Shown: in pieces, positions 45,858-54,590 of the stretch
Numbering within the stretch: position 1 is the first letter of the stretch
Layout of the letters: each line of letters begins with the position of its first letter
Origin: Rhodopseudomonas palustris
GTDB lineage: Bacteria; Pseudomonadota; Alphaproteobacteria; Rhizobiales; Xanthobacteraceae
NCBI RefSeq assembly: GCF_013415845.1
Contig: NZ_CP058907.1
Location: forward strand, 682,001 to 746,000
DNA: 64,000 nt
Direction of reading: 5' to 3'
Notes under the pieces: generated by a model
Database searches by the model: none
The model's input: only the letters and a program-made list of their open reading frames with translations
Told to the model about the DNA's origin: nothing
Made by a program: the position numbers and the translations under genes

Positions 45858-45871
45858 TTGACTTTGGTCAT
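45858..45871. promoter_or_regulatory. Dyad TTGAC-TTTG-GTCAT between hbaA and hbaB
   Basis: A 14-bp FNR/CRP-like dyad in the divergent promoter region. The core TGACTTTGGTCA is the same 12-mer found upstream of badC. HbaR, an FNR/CRP-family 4-hydroxybenzoate sensor encoded at the end of this cluster, is the natural candidate ligand; AadR is an alternative. Confidence 0.5.
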
Positions 45872-45919
45872 GGATGAGGTCCTCCCGCGCCGACAGTCTG
45901 GCGGGCGAGGGAGCGATCC

Positions 45920-46411
45920 ATGGATGAAACGATGCTGCGACGCCGCAAGCGTTTGCTCGGCCTGAACGTCAACGGTCGATGGCGCGAGGACGCGGTTACT
46001 GACGACATGTTGCTGGTCGATTACTTGCGCGATATCGCGGGCCTCACCGGCGTCAAGACCGGCTGCGACGGCGGCGAGTGCGGTGCTTGCACCGTGCTGA
46101 TCGACGGCGAAGCAGCGCCATCCTGCCTGGTGCTCGCGGTGCGCTGCGAGGGACGCCACGTCGAGACAATCGAGGGCCTGGCGGCGAATGGGCGGCTGCA
46201 TCGTCTGCAGCAGACTTTTCACGAGCGGCTCGGTGCCCAATGCGGCTTCTGCACCCCCGGCATGATCATGGCGGCGGAAGGCCTGTTGCGCCGCAATCCC
46301 ACGCCGACCGACGAAGAGATCAGGACCGCGCTATCCGGTAATCTCTGCCGATGCACCGGTTACGCTAAGATCGTGGAATCGGTGCAGGCCGCCGCGGAGA
46401 TCGCGCCATGA
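45920..46411 (+). CDS. hbaB: 4-Hydroxybenzoyl-CoA reductase, gamma subunit (two [2Fe-2S])
   Basis: 163 residues of the xanthine oxidase small-subunit family. First cluster C49, C54, C57, C69 (TGCDGGECGACTVLIDG); second C108, C111, C143, C145 (QCGFCTPG and LCRCTGYAK). It carries electrons between the FAD/[4Fe-4S] subunit and the molybdenum site. GAGGGAG precedes the ATG. The stop overlaps hbaC (ATGA). Confidence 0.95.
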   Translation: MDETMLRRRKRLLGLNVNGRWREDAVTDDMLLVDYLRDIAGLTGVKTGCDGGECGACTVLIDGEAAPSCLVLAVRCEGRHVETIEGLAANGRLHRLQQTFHERLGAQCGFCTPGMIMAAEGLLRRNPTPTDEEIRTALSGNLCRCTGYAKIVESVQAAAEIAP

Positions 46412-48741
46412 GCGGTCCCGCATTCCAAGGCGGTCTCGACCGCGCCGGCGTGCCGCTGGTCGACGGTATTGATAAGGTCACGGGGCGGGCGCGGTACACC
46501 GCCGATCTCGATCATACCGGAGCATTAGTTGCTCGCATCCTACGTAGCCCGATCAGTCATGGCGATATCGTCCGGCTCGATGTCAGCAAGGCGTTGGCAC
46601 TCGACGGTGTCGCGGCGATCGTCACCGGCCAGGACTGCGCAATCACGTATGGCGTGTTGCCGATCGCGATGAACGAGTATCCGATGGCGCGTGATCGCGT
46701 CCGGTATCGCGGTGAACCGGTTGCGGCAGTGGCCGCGGTCGATGCCGAGACGGCGCGGCAGGCGCTCGACCTGATCGAACTCGAGCTGCGTGAACTGCCG
46801 GCTTACTACGAGTCGGAGGCCGCCCGTGCCCCGGATGTCTGGCTACTGCACGACAACAAGCCAGGCAATATCGAGCGCGAGGTTCACAACGAGTTCGGCG
46901 ATCTCGCCGCAGGCTTCGAAGCCGCCGATCTGATCCGCATCCACACGCATCATTGTGCCGAGGTCAATCACGCGCAGATCGAGCCGCACGCCTGCTTGAT
47001 GGATTACGATCCAGTCACCGGGAGGCTGACCGCCCAGAGCGTATCGCAGGTCGGCTATTATCTGCACCTGATGCTGGCCCGGTGTCTTGAGATCGATCCG
47101 TCGCGGGTGCGGGTGATCAAGCCGTTCGTCGGCGGTGGCTTCGGCGCCCGCGTGGAAGTGTTGAATTTCGAGGTGATTGCCGCACTGCTCGCCCGTAAGG
47201 CCGGTGGCAGAGTGTCGATGCGGCTGAGCCGTGAAGAGACCTTCATCACCCACCGCGCCCGGCCGCAGACCGACATCACCTTGACGATCGGGATGCGGCG
47301 CGACGGCCGGCTCACCGCCTGCTCGTGCGAAGTGGTGCAGCGCGGCGGCGCCTATGCGGGTTACGGCATCGTTACCATCCTGTATGCTGGCGCGCTGCTG
47401 CAGGGGCTGTACGACATCCCCGCCGTCAAATACGACGGCTACCGCGTCTACACCAACCTGCCACCCTGCGGCGCGATGCGCGGGCACGGCTCGGTCGACG
47501 TTCGTCACGCCTTCGAGAATCTGGTCGATCGGATGGCGCGCGAACTCGGTCTCGATCCTTTTGCGGTGCGCCGCGCCAATCTGCTGGCCGCGCCGACGCG
47601 CACCCTCAACGATCTGATGGTCAACAGCTATGGTCTCGCCGAATGCCTCGACAAGGTCGAGCGCGCCAGCGGTTGGCATGAGCGAATTGGCCGGCTGCCG
47701 CCGGGCAAGGGTCTCGGCATGGCGTGTTCGCACTATGTCAGCGGTTCGGCCAAGCCGATCCATTTCACCGGCGAGCCCCATGCAGTGGTGGCGCTGCGGC
47801 TCGATTTCGATGGCGGCATCACCGCGCTCACCGGCGCCGCCGACATCGGCCAGGGCTCGTCGACGGTCGTGGCGATCACTGTTGCTGAAACCCTGGGCGT
47901 CGCACTGAACCGGGTCCGGGTAATTTCCGGCGACTCTGCAGTTACCCCGAAGGACAATGGCGCGTATTCGTCGCGCATCACCTTCATGGTCGGCAACGCC
48001 GCAATCGATGCGGCGACCAAGTTGAAACAGATCCTGATCGCGGCGGCAGCGCGGAAACTCGAAGCCGCGCCGGAGCAGATCGAGTGTGCCGGCGAGAGCT
48101 TCTTCATCGGCAGCGGTGCCCAGGCCGCGCTCGGCTTCGCCGAGGTGGTGAAAGCCGCGCTGGTCGACGAGGGCGCCATCACCGTCAAGGGCACCTTCAC
48201 CTGCCCGCCGGAATCGCAGGGCGGCAAACATCGCGGCGGTGCGGTCGGCTCGACGATGGGCTTCAGCTATGCGGCCCAGGTGGTCGAGGTCAGCGTCGAC
48301 GACGCGACTGGCCTGATCACCGTCGACAAGGTCTGGGCCGCGCTCGATTGCGGCCGTGCCATCAATCCGCTCGCCGTGGTCGGGCAGGTGCAGGGCGCCG
48401 TGTGGATGGGGATGGGGCAGGCGATGTGCGAGGAGACGCGCTATCTCGACGGGCTGCCCGCGCATGCCAGCTTCCTCGAATATCGGATGCCGACGATGAT
48501 CGAATCGCCGCCGATCGAGGTCGCGATCGTCGAGAGCGTCGATCCGTTCGGGCCGTTCGGCGCCAAGGAGGCCAGCGAAGCCGCTCTCGCCGGTTTCCCG
48601 CCGGCGATGGTGAATGCCGTCGCCAATGCGATCGGTATCGATCTCGATGATTTGCCGGCAACGCCCGATCGGGTCGTCGAGGCGCTGGCACGGCGGCGGC
48701 GCGAGGCAAAGCGGGCGGTGGCGGCGAGGGCAGTCTCATGA
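46408..48741 (+). CDS. hbaC: 4-Hydroxybenzoyl-CoA reductase, alpha (molybdopterin) subunit
   Basis: 777 residues of the xanthine oxidase large-subunit family. Visible pieces: KVTGRARYTADLDHTGALVA, YRGEPVAAVAAVDAETARQA, KPFVGGGFGARVEVLNFEVI (Mo cofactor loop), GAMRGHGSVDVRHAFE, GAADIGQGSSTVVAITVAET and a C-terminal GPFGAKEASEAALAGFPPA, containing the glutamate expected at the molybdenum site. It removes the phenolic hydroxyl of 4-hydroxybenzoyl-CoA to give benzoyl-CoA. It overlaps both neighbours by 4 bp. Confidence 0.95.
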   Translation: MSGPAFQGGLDRAGVPLVDGIDKVTGRARYTADLDHTGALVARILRSPISHGDIVRLDVSKALALDGVAAIVTGQDCAITYGVLPIAMNEYPMARDRVRYRGEPVAAVAAVDAETARQALDLIELELRELPAYYESEAARAPDVWLLHDNKPGNIEREVHNEFGDLAAGFEAADLIRIHTHHCAEVNHAQIEPHACLMDYDPVTGRLTAQSVSQVGYYLHLMLARCLEIDPSRVRVIKPFVGGGFGARVEVLNFEVIAALLARKAGGRVSMRLSREETFITHRARPQTDITLTIGMRRDGRLTACSCEVVQRGGAYAGYGIVTILYAGALLQGLYDIPAVKYDGYRVYTNLPPCGAMRGHGSVDVRHAFENLVDRMARELGLDPFAVRRANLLAAPTRTLNDLMVNSYGLAECLDKVERASGWHERIGRLPPGKGLGMACSHYVSGSAKPIHFTGEPHAVVALRLDFDGGITALTGAADIGQGSSTVVAITVAETLGVALNRVRVISGDSAVTPKDNGAYSSRITFMVGNAAIDAATKLKQILIAAAARKLEAAPEQIECAGESFFIGSGAQAALGFAEVVKAALVDEGAITVKGTFTCPPESQGGKHRGGAVGSTMGFSYAAQVVEVSVDDATGLITVDKVWAALDCGRAINPLAVVGQVQGAVWMGMGQAMCEETRYLDGLPAHASFLEYRMPTMIESPPIEVAIVESVDPFGPFGAKEASEAALAGFPPAMVNAVANAIGIDLDDLPATPDRVVEALARRRREAKRAVAARAVS

Positions 48742-49721
48742 CCGCCTTGAATGCGTTGAATTTGCTTCGGCCGGGCTCGGTGGACGAAGCGATCGCCGCA
48801 CTGCTGGCGCATCCGGGCGGACGGCTGCTCGGTGGTGGAACGGATCTTCTAGTCAACATGCGGCGCGGTGTGACGCAGCCGGAGACACTGATCGACACTA
48901 CCGGCATTGCCGAGATCAAGCAGCTCGTCGCCGATGGCAGCGGTCTGACCATCGGCGCGGGTGTCACCCTGGCGAGTCTCGCCGCCGATGGCCGGGTCGC
49001 CGCGCGCTATCCGGCGCTGAGCGAGGCTGCGCGTGCCGTAGCGGGGCCCGGTCACCGCAAACTGGGCACCGTCGGCGGCAATCTCTGCCTCGACACCCGC
49101 TGCATCTACTACAATCAAAGCGAATGGTGGCGGCGCGCGAATTCGTACTGCTTGAAGAACCGCGGCGAGACCTGTCATGTCGCGCCGAAGGGCAATCGAT
49201 GCCACGCTGCCTTCAGCGGTGATCTGGCACCTGCGCTGCTGGTCCTCGGTGCCGAGGTGGAGATCGCCGGGCTGGCCGGCCGGCGCCGCATCCCACTCGG
49301 CGAGCTGTATGTCGAAGACGGCCGGGCGCATCTTGCGCTGCGGCCGGGCGAGGTCGTGGTCACGGTGCGGCTGCCAGCCGACCCGCTCGCGTCGCGCTAC
49401 GTCAAGGTGCGGCAGCGCGGCGCGATCGACTATCCGCTCGCCGGAGTCGCTGTGGCGCTGGCGCGGTCGGGCTCCAGACTCGCGCAGCTTCGCATTGCAC
49501 TGACCGGGACCAATTCGCGGCCGTTTCTGCTCGCAGAAACGGCAGCCTTCGCGCAACGGTCGCTCGATGACGCGCTGCTGCGCGAGATCGATCGGCTGGT
49601 GCAGAAGCAGGTGCAGCCGATGCGGACGACGCTGATGCCGGCCAACTACCGGCGCGTCGTTGCAGCGGCTCTGGCCAGCCGCATCACGGCCGAGCTGTTC
49701 GCCTCGCTGGCGCCCGCGTAG
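48738..49721 (+). CDS. hbaD: 4-Hydroxybenzoyl-CoA reductase, beta subunit (FAD and extra [4Fe-4S])
   Basis: 327 residues. FAD motifs are LLGGGTDLLVNMRRGV and LGTVGGNLCLDTRC. The loop unique to 4-hydroxybenzoyl-CoA reductases is present, with cysteines C122, C138, C146 and C155, the same numbers reported for the additional [4Fe-4S] cluster of the Thauera enzyme. This separates it from ordinary xanthine-oxidase FAD subunits and supports operation as a reductase fed by low-potential ferredoxin. It converges on hbaR. Confidence 0.96.
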   Translation: MTALNALNLLRPGSVDEAIAALLAHPGGRLLGGGTDLLVNMRRGVTQPETLIDTTGIAEIKQLVADGSGLTIGAGVTLASLAADGRVAARYPALSEAARAVAGPGHRKLGTVGGNLCLDTRCIYYNQSEWWRRANSYCLKNRGETCHVAPKGNRCHAAFSGDLAPALLVLGAEVEIAGLAGRRRIPLGELYVEDGRAHLALRPGEVVVTVRLPADPLASRYVKVRQRGAIDYPLAGVAVALARSGSRLAQLRIALTGTNSRPFLLAETAAFAQRSLDDALLREIDRLVQKQVQPMRTTLMPANYRRVVAAALASRITAELFASLAPA

Positions 49722-49745
49722 TACGGATCGATCCGCAATCACGCT

Positions 49746-50471
49746 TCAACGCACGGCCTGCAGTTTGCCACGCACTGCGCTGCGGCCATCGGTGGCCAGC
49801 TTGCGCAACCTTGCGACATCGCGCACCGCGACTTGCGAGGCATCGACGGTGACGCCGATGCTGCGCAGCTTGGCGAAGGCCCGCGACAGCGATTCCGGCG
49901 TCAGCCCCAATTCGCCGGCGATTAGCGCCTTATCGTAGGGCAGCACCAGCGCGCAGGAGCCTTGCTCGGTGATCGCAAGCGAGGCGAGGAATTCGGCGAG
50001 CCGCTGCACGCCGCTCTGTGCCTTGAGCTGCTCGACCCGCTGAACCAAATGATGCATGTGCTGGCAGATCGAGGCGATCATCGGCACCGAGATGTCTGGA
50101 TTGGCGCGGATACAGCGGACCAAATGATCGGCGGGAATCCGCGCGACACGGGCGTCCGTGACAGCCTCGGCGTTTGCCAAATAACGGTGGCCGGTCAGCG
50201 CCGCGGCTTCGGCAAAACTGCCGCCGCGGCTCATGATCTCGATCACCGCCTCATCGCCCGCCAGATTACTGCGAAACAGCTTCACCCAGCCGCCGACGAC
50301 GATGAAGAACGCGGTCGCCGGCTCGTCTTGACGGGCGATCGACTCGCGCGCCCGCACGCTGATCGCGGTGGCCGGCGCGATCATGTGCGCGACGGTCTCC
50401 GCCTTCAATCCGCGAAACACGGCAATCCGGGTGATGATCTGCAGATCACCACCGGTGAGCTTCGAAGCCAT
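49746..50471 (-). CDS. hbaR: FNR/CRP-family activator responding to 4-hydroxybenzoate
   Basis: 241 residues from the ATG at 50471, preceded by GGAAA; a TTG at 50486 is less likely. The cyclic-nucleotide-binding-type beta roll (RQDEPATAFFIVVGGWVKLF) is followed by a dimer helix and a helix-turn-helix LIAGELGLTPESLSRAFAKL. The N-terminal cysteine cluster of FNR is missing, so it does not sense oxygen. Published work: HbaR activates hba genes in response to 4-hydroxybenzoate, and its own gene needs AadR, consistent with the perfect FNR box upstream. Confidence 0.93.
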   Translation of the reverse strand: MASKLTGGDLQIITRIAVFRGLKAETVAHMIAPATAISVRARESIARQDEPATAFFIVVGGWVKLFRSNLAGDEAVIEIMSRGGSFAEAAALTGHRYLANAEAVTDARVARIPADHLVRCIRANPDISVPMIASICQHMHHLVQRVEQLKAQSGVQRLAEFLASLAITEQGSCALVLPYDKALIAGELGLTPESLSRAFAKLRSIGVTVDASQVAVRDVARLRKLATDGRSAVRGKLQAVR

Positions 50472-50529
50472 CGAGAGCGTTTCCAATCTTGGTTACGCCA
50501 ACTACACTCCAGGCGTGTTTCGTGCTTCC

Positions 50530-50543
50530 TTGATCGCCATCAA
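50530..50543. promoter_or_regulatory. FNR-type box between hbaR and an alcohol dehydrogenase gene
   Basis: TTGAT-CGCC-ATCAA, a perfect FNR consensus. For hbaR (minus strand) a -10-like TGTAGT lies at 50501-50506, which puts the box near -41. It is the second perfect FNR box in the window and supports AadR control of hbaR. It could also act on the divergent gene at 50663. Confidence 0.8.
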
Positions 50544-50662
50544 CTATTTTGTGCATTCCGGTACGAAATTGTGCTGCATTGCAGCGCGATGTTGCGCAGC
50601 AATGACCACGCAGCCCCTTCGAGGTGCGTTGAAAACTTGCGAACCGCTGCTAACCTGCGGGC

Positions 50663-51775
50663 ATGGACATTCGGGCGGCCGTGTTTCGGGAAGTCGGGGC
50701 TGCGCTACGCGTCGAGCGGATCGTGCTGGATCCGCCGCGGCCGACCGAAGTGCTGGTGCGGCTCGCCGCAATTGGTCTGTGCCGCACCGACTATCACGTG
50801 ATGCGCGGCGAGCGCCGGGTCGCGATGCAGCCGATGGTGCTGGGCCATGAAGCCGCGGGTATCGTCGAGGCGATCGGCGACCGAGTGCGAGGCGTCGCGC
50901 CGGGCGATCACGTGGTGCTCACCTTCATTCCCGGCTGCGGCCGCTGTCGTTGGTGCCAGCGCGGATTGCATCATCTATGCGCCGAGGGGCCGCGCATCAC
51001 GCATGGCCCACAGCTCGATGGGAGCTTCCGCCGGCGCGATGCCGGTGGCCGCGACGTCGGTGCGTTCTGCATGATCGGAGCGTTTGCGGAGGCCACGGTG
51101 GTCGATCAGGCTTCGGTGCTGGTGATCGATAAGGACGTTCCGCTCGATCATGCCAGCCTGATCGCGTGCGGCGTGCCGGCCGGCGTCGGCGCCGCGCGGT
51201 ATCGGGCGCGCGTCAAGCCGGGCGATACGGTTCTGGTGGTCGGTTGCGGCGGCGACGGCATGAACGTGGTGCAGGGCGCAAAACTCTGCGGCGCGTCGAT
51301 GATCATCGCCGCCGACATCGTCGCGCAGAAACTTGAATGGGCGCGGGATTTCGGCGCCACGCATGGCACCACGGCGCAAGGCGATGAGCTGATCAGCACG
51401 GTGCTGGCGCTGACCGAAGGAATCGGCGTCGATCACGCTTTCGTCTGCATCAATCCCGCCGAGACGCTGCTGCCGGCGTTTCGTGCCACCACCAAGGCTG
51501 GCAACGTGGTGGTCACCGCGATTACGCCCGACACCGTCAAGCAGATCGACGTGCCGCCGCTGGAGCTGTTCGCCACCCAGAAGGCAGTCATGGGTGCTGT
51601 ATACGGCTTCGCCAGCCCGCGGCTGCAGATCCCCGAACTGCTGGGTCTCTATCGCCGCGGCGACCTCAAGCTCGGTGAGCTGATCAGCCGGACCTATCGG
51701 CTCGACGAGATCAACCAAGGCTATGCTGACCTCGATGCCGGGCGGAACCTGCGCGGCGTGGTGTTGATCGACTGA
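50663..51775 (+). CDS. Zinc-dependent alcohol dehydrogenase, class III-like
   Basis: 370 residues. The catalytic zinc site GLCRTDYHVMRGE and GHEAAGIVEAIGD is intact. The structural zinc loop is PGCGRCRWCQRGLHHLC (four Cys). The Rossmann motif is VLVVGCGGDGMNVVQGAKLC. It resembles the NDMA/mycothiol-dependent and other class III dehydrogenases. The substrate is unknown. It lies between the hba and box genes and could act on an alcohol or aldehyde intermediate of either pathway; no boxD-type aldehyde dehydrogenase is nearby. Confidence 0.8.
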   Translation: MDIRAAVFREVGAALRVERIVLDPPRPTEVLVRLAAIGLCRTDYHVMRGERRVAMQPMVLGHEAAGIVEAIGDRVRGVAPGDHVVLTFIPGCGRCRWCQRGLHHLCAEGPRITHGPQLDGSFRRRDAGGRDVGAFCMIGAFAEATVVDQASVLVIDKDVPLDHASLIACGVPAGVGAARYRARVKPGDTVLVVGCGGDGMNVVQGAKLCGASMIIAADIVAQKLEWARDFGATHGTTAQGDELISTVLALTEGIGVDHAFVCINPAETLLPAFRATTKAGNVVVTAITPDTVKQIDVPPLELFATQKAVMGAVYGFASPRLQIPELLGLYRRGDLKLGELISRTYRLDEINQGYADLDAGRNLRGVVLID

Positions 51776-51810
51776 ATTCAGTGCGCAAGCTGATGACAAA
51801 AGGAAGAACA

Positions 51811-52632
51811 ATGGCAGGCTTGTCCCCGACCGGCACACTCGCGATCGAAGCTGCCCAGCTGGAGTATCGCTTTATCGGCCCGCAGCCGGACGTCGCGCCG
51901 ACTCTCGTGCTGCTGCACGAAGGTTTGGGCTCCGCGGCGCTGTGGGGCGAGTTTCCGGACAGACTCGCGGCCATGACCGGCGCCGGTGTGTTCGTGTATT
52001 CCCGCGCCGGTTATGGCCGCTCGACGCCGGCCTCGTTGCCACGCCTGCCCGATTACATGCATCGCGAGGCCCTGCAGGTGCTGCCGCAGGTGCTCGATCG
52101 AATCGGTTTTCGCCGCGGACTGCTGGTCGGGCACTCCGATGGGGCCTCGATTGCGGCGCTGTATGCGGGCGGTGTCGCAGATCACCGCATCCGCGGCGTC
52201 TCGCTGATCGCGCCCCACTTCGTCGTCGAAGACATTTCGGTTGCGTCGATCGCGGCGATCCGGACCACCTACGAGACGACAGAGCTGCGAGCCAAGCTGG
52301 CGCGCTGGCACGACGACGTCGACAATGCCTTTTATGGCTGGAACGACGCCTGGCTCAATCCGGCGTTCCGCGCCTGGGACATCGCCGACTCGCTCGCTTA
52401 CATCCGGGTGCCGCTGCAGATCGTGCAGGGCGAGACCGATCAATATGGAACGATGCGGCAAATCGAGATCGCACGTTCGGAATGCTACTGCCCGCTCGAA
52501 GTCGAACTCCTCGCGGGAGCGGGGCATTCGCCGCATCGCGAAGCCGCCGACGCAACGCTGCGGCTGGTCGCCGGCTTCGCGGACCGCATTCTGAACGGCC
52601 ATGCCGAAGCGAGTGACGGCCGCGCGGCCTAA
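51811..52632 (+). CDS. Alpha/beta hydrolase
   Basis: 273 residues from the ATG at 51811, which has AAAGGAAG 5 bases upstream; the open frame begins 10 codons earlier. Oxyanion region VLLHEGLGSAALWG, nucleophile elbow VGHSDGASIAALYA (Ser), and a late His in AGAGHSPHREAAD. Such hydrolases often accompany box genes, where roles in releasing dead-end CoA esters or opening lactones have been proposed, but its substrate cannot be read from the sequence. It lies 35 bp after the dehydrogenase and 128 bp before boxC. Confidence 0.8.
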   Translation: MAGLSPTGTLAIEAAQLEYRFIGPQPDVAPTLVLLHEGLGSAALWGEFPDRLAAMTGAGVFVYSRAGYGRSTPASLPRLPDYMHREALQVLPQVLDRIGFRRGLLVGHSDGASIAALYAGGVADHRIRGVSLIAPHFVVEDISVASIAAIRTTYETTELRAKLARWHDDVDNAFYGWNDAWLNPAFRAWDIADSLAYIRVPLQIVQGETDQYGTMRQIEIARSECYCPLEVELLAGAGHSPHREAADATLRLVAGFADRILNGHAEASDGRAA

Positions 52633-52665
52633 TCAGCCATCGATCGCGGACTAAGCTCAATCGCA

Positions 52666-52728
52666 TTAAAATGCATCAAAGTCGCATTTGCGGCTGGACT
52701 TCACGGTAAAACATGAATTATAATGCAT
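52666..52728 (+). promoter_or_regulatory. Putative boxC promoter with two ATGCAT hexamers
   Basis: A perfect -10 TATAAT (52719-52724) lies 18 bp after TGGACT (52695-52700). One ATGCAT (52723-52728) overlaps the -10 and another (52671-52676) lies 52 bp upstream. The upstream copy also overlaps an FNR-like TTAAA-N4-ATCAA (52666-52679). BoxR-type repressors in betaproteobacteria use TGCA-containing operators, so these may be the equivalent here. No boxR gene is in the window. Confidence 0.45.
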
Positions 52729-52760
52729 ATTAGAAGCAAGAGGAAACGCAGGGAGCCGCC

Positions 52761-54455
52761 ATGGCCGAGGCCGCAGACACGCGTCCGCTCGCGAACGGAG
52801 CTGTGCGGGTCGATTTTCAGACCGAGCCGTCCCGCTACCGGCATTGGAAGCTGACGGTCGATGGCGAGATCGCGACGCTCACCCTCGATGTCGACGAGAA
52901 CGGCGGCCTGTTCGAGGGCTACCAGCTCAAGCTGAATTCCTACGATCTCGGAGTCGACATCGAGCTTGCCGACGCGATGCAGCGGCTTCGGTTTGAGCAT
53001 CCGGCCGTGAAAGTCATCCTACTTCGCTCCGGCAAGAACCGGGTGTTCTGCGCCGGCGCCAACATCCGGATGCTCGCCGGCGCCAGCCATGTCCACAAAG
53101 TCAACTTCTGCAAGTTCACCAACGAAACCCGCAATGGCATCGAGGATTCCTCGCAGCATTCCGGCCAGCGCAGCATCGCGGTGATCAACGGCACCGCGGC
53201 CGGCGGCGGCTACGAACTCGCGCTCGCCGCCGATCACATCATTATGGCTGACGACGGTTCGGCTGCAGTGGCGTTGCCGGAAGTGCCTCTACTTGCGGTG
53301 CTGCCGGGCACCGGCGGCCTGACCCGCGTCATCGATAAGCGCAAGGTGCGCCGCGACCACGCCGACGTGTTCTGCACCATCGAAGAAGGCATCAAGGGCA
53401 AGCGCGCGGTGCAGTGGCGGCTGGTCGACGATATCGTCGCCACTACCAAGCTTGACGCGAAGGTGACTGAGCGCGCCAGTGAGCTTGCTGCGGCTTCCCC
53501 GCGCAACGGAAGCGGCGCGGGTGTCCCGTTGACGCCGCTGCAGCGCCAATTCGACGACACCAGCGTGCGCTATGGATTGGTCGGCGTCGAGATCGATCGT
53601 ACCGCCCGGATCGCGACCATCACGCTGACGGGCCCGGACGCGGCTCCGCCGACTTCGATCGATGCATTGCAAGCGCAGGGCGCTGCGTTCTGGCCGTTGC
53701 AGCTCGCTCGCGAACTCGACGACGCCATCCTGCATCTGCGGCTGAACGAACCGGAATTGGGACTCTGGGTGTTCAAGTCCCACGGTGATGCCGAGCAAGT
53801 CCTGGCCTATGACGCGCTGCTCGAAGCGCACAAAGGCCACTGGCTGGTCAACGAAATCCGTCACTTCTGGAAGCGCGTACTGAAGCGCGTCGACGTCACG
53901 TCGCGTTCTCTGGTCACGCTAGTCGAGCCAGGCTCGTGCTTCGCCGGCACGCTGGCGGAGCTCGTGTTCGCCGCCGACCGCAGCTACATGCTGATTGGCT
54001 CTCGCGACGGCGACAACCGTCCGCCGCCGATGCTGACGCTGTCGGCGCTGAACTTCGGCGCCTATCCGATGAGCCACGGTCTCACCCGGCTGCAGTCGCG
54101 CTTCCAAGCTGATCCGGCCGACCACGCGGCGGTGCAGAGCAAAACTGGCGAAGCGCTCGACGCCGAGGCGGCTGAGACGCTCGGTCTGGTCACATTTGCG
54201 CTCGACGATATCGATTGGGACGACGAGGTCCGCGTCTTCCTGGAAGAGCGCGCGTCGTTTTCGCCCGACAGCCTCTCCGGCATGGAAGCCAACCTGCGCT
54301 TCGTCGGTCCCGAGACGATGGAATCGAAAATCTTCGCCCGGCTCACCGCCTGGCAGAACTGGATCTTCCAGCGTCCTAATGCGGTCGGCGAAGTCGGCGC
54401 GCTGCGCCGCTACGGCAGCGGCCAGAAGCCACAATTCGATATGACGAGAGTCTGA
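52761..54455 (+). CDS. boxC: Benzoyl-CoA-dihydrodiol lyase (aerobic ring-cleaving crotonase)
   Basis: 564 residues, the double-length crotonase typical of BoxC. The first unit has SGKNRVFCAGANIRMLAGAS and GTAAGGGYELALAADHIIMA followed by LPEVPLLAVLPGTGGLTRVI. The second has WVFKSHGDAEQVLAYDALLE, RSLVTLVEPGSCFAGTLAEL and NFGAYPMSHGLTRLQSRF. BoxC opens the ring of the epoxide/dihydrodiol of benzoyl-CoA hydrolytically, giving 3,4-dehydroadipyl-CoA semialdehyde and formate. It is separated from boxB by a 169-bp gap with a REP-like element. Confidence 0.95.
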   Translation: MAEAADTRPLANGAVRVDFQTEPSRYRHWKLTVDGEIATLTLDVDENGGLFEGYQLKLNSYDLGVDIELADAMQRLRFEHPAVKVILLRSGKNRVFCAGANIRMLAGASHVHKVNFCKFTNETRNGIEDSSQHSGQRSIAVINGTAAGGGYELALAADHIIMADDGSAAVALPEVPLLAVLPGTGGLTRVIDKRKVRRDHADVFCTIEEGIKGKRAVQWRLVDDIVATTKLDAKVTERASELAAASPRNGSGAGVPLTPLQRQFDDTSVRYGLVGVEIDRTARIATITLTGPDAAPPTSIDALQAQGAAFWPLQLARELDDAILHLRLNEPELGLWVFKSHGDAEQVLAYDALLEAHKGHWLVNEIRHFWKRVLKRVDVTSRSLVTLVEPGSCFAGTLAELVFAADRSYMLIGSRDGDNRPPPMLTLSALNFGAYPMSHGLTRLQSRFQADPADHAAVQSKTGEALDAEAAETLGLVTFALDDIDWDDEVRVFLEERASFSPDSLSGMEANLRFVGPETMESKIFARLTAWQNWIFQRPNAVGEVGALRRYGSGQKPQFDMTRV

Positions 54456-54508
54456 CACGCGCGATCAGCTTGATGTGGCGCGCTCTCGCTGAAACGAGAC
54501 ATCTGCTT

Positions 54509-54590
54509 CGTCATTGCGAGCGTAGCGAAGCAATCCAGGACCGCGCGCGAGGCCCTGGATTGCTTCGTCGCTTCGCCCCTCGCAATGACG
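54509..54590. repeat. REP-like interspersed palindrome between boxC and boxB
   Basis: The ends are inverted copies, CGTCATTGCGAG at 54509 and CTCGCAATGACG ending at 54590. Inner arms GCGAAGCAATCCAGG and CCTGGATTGCTTCG also pair. This repeat type is common in Bradyrhizobiaceae. In the boxCB transcript it would form a strong stem-loop. Confidence 0.85.
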
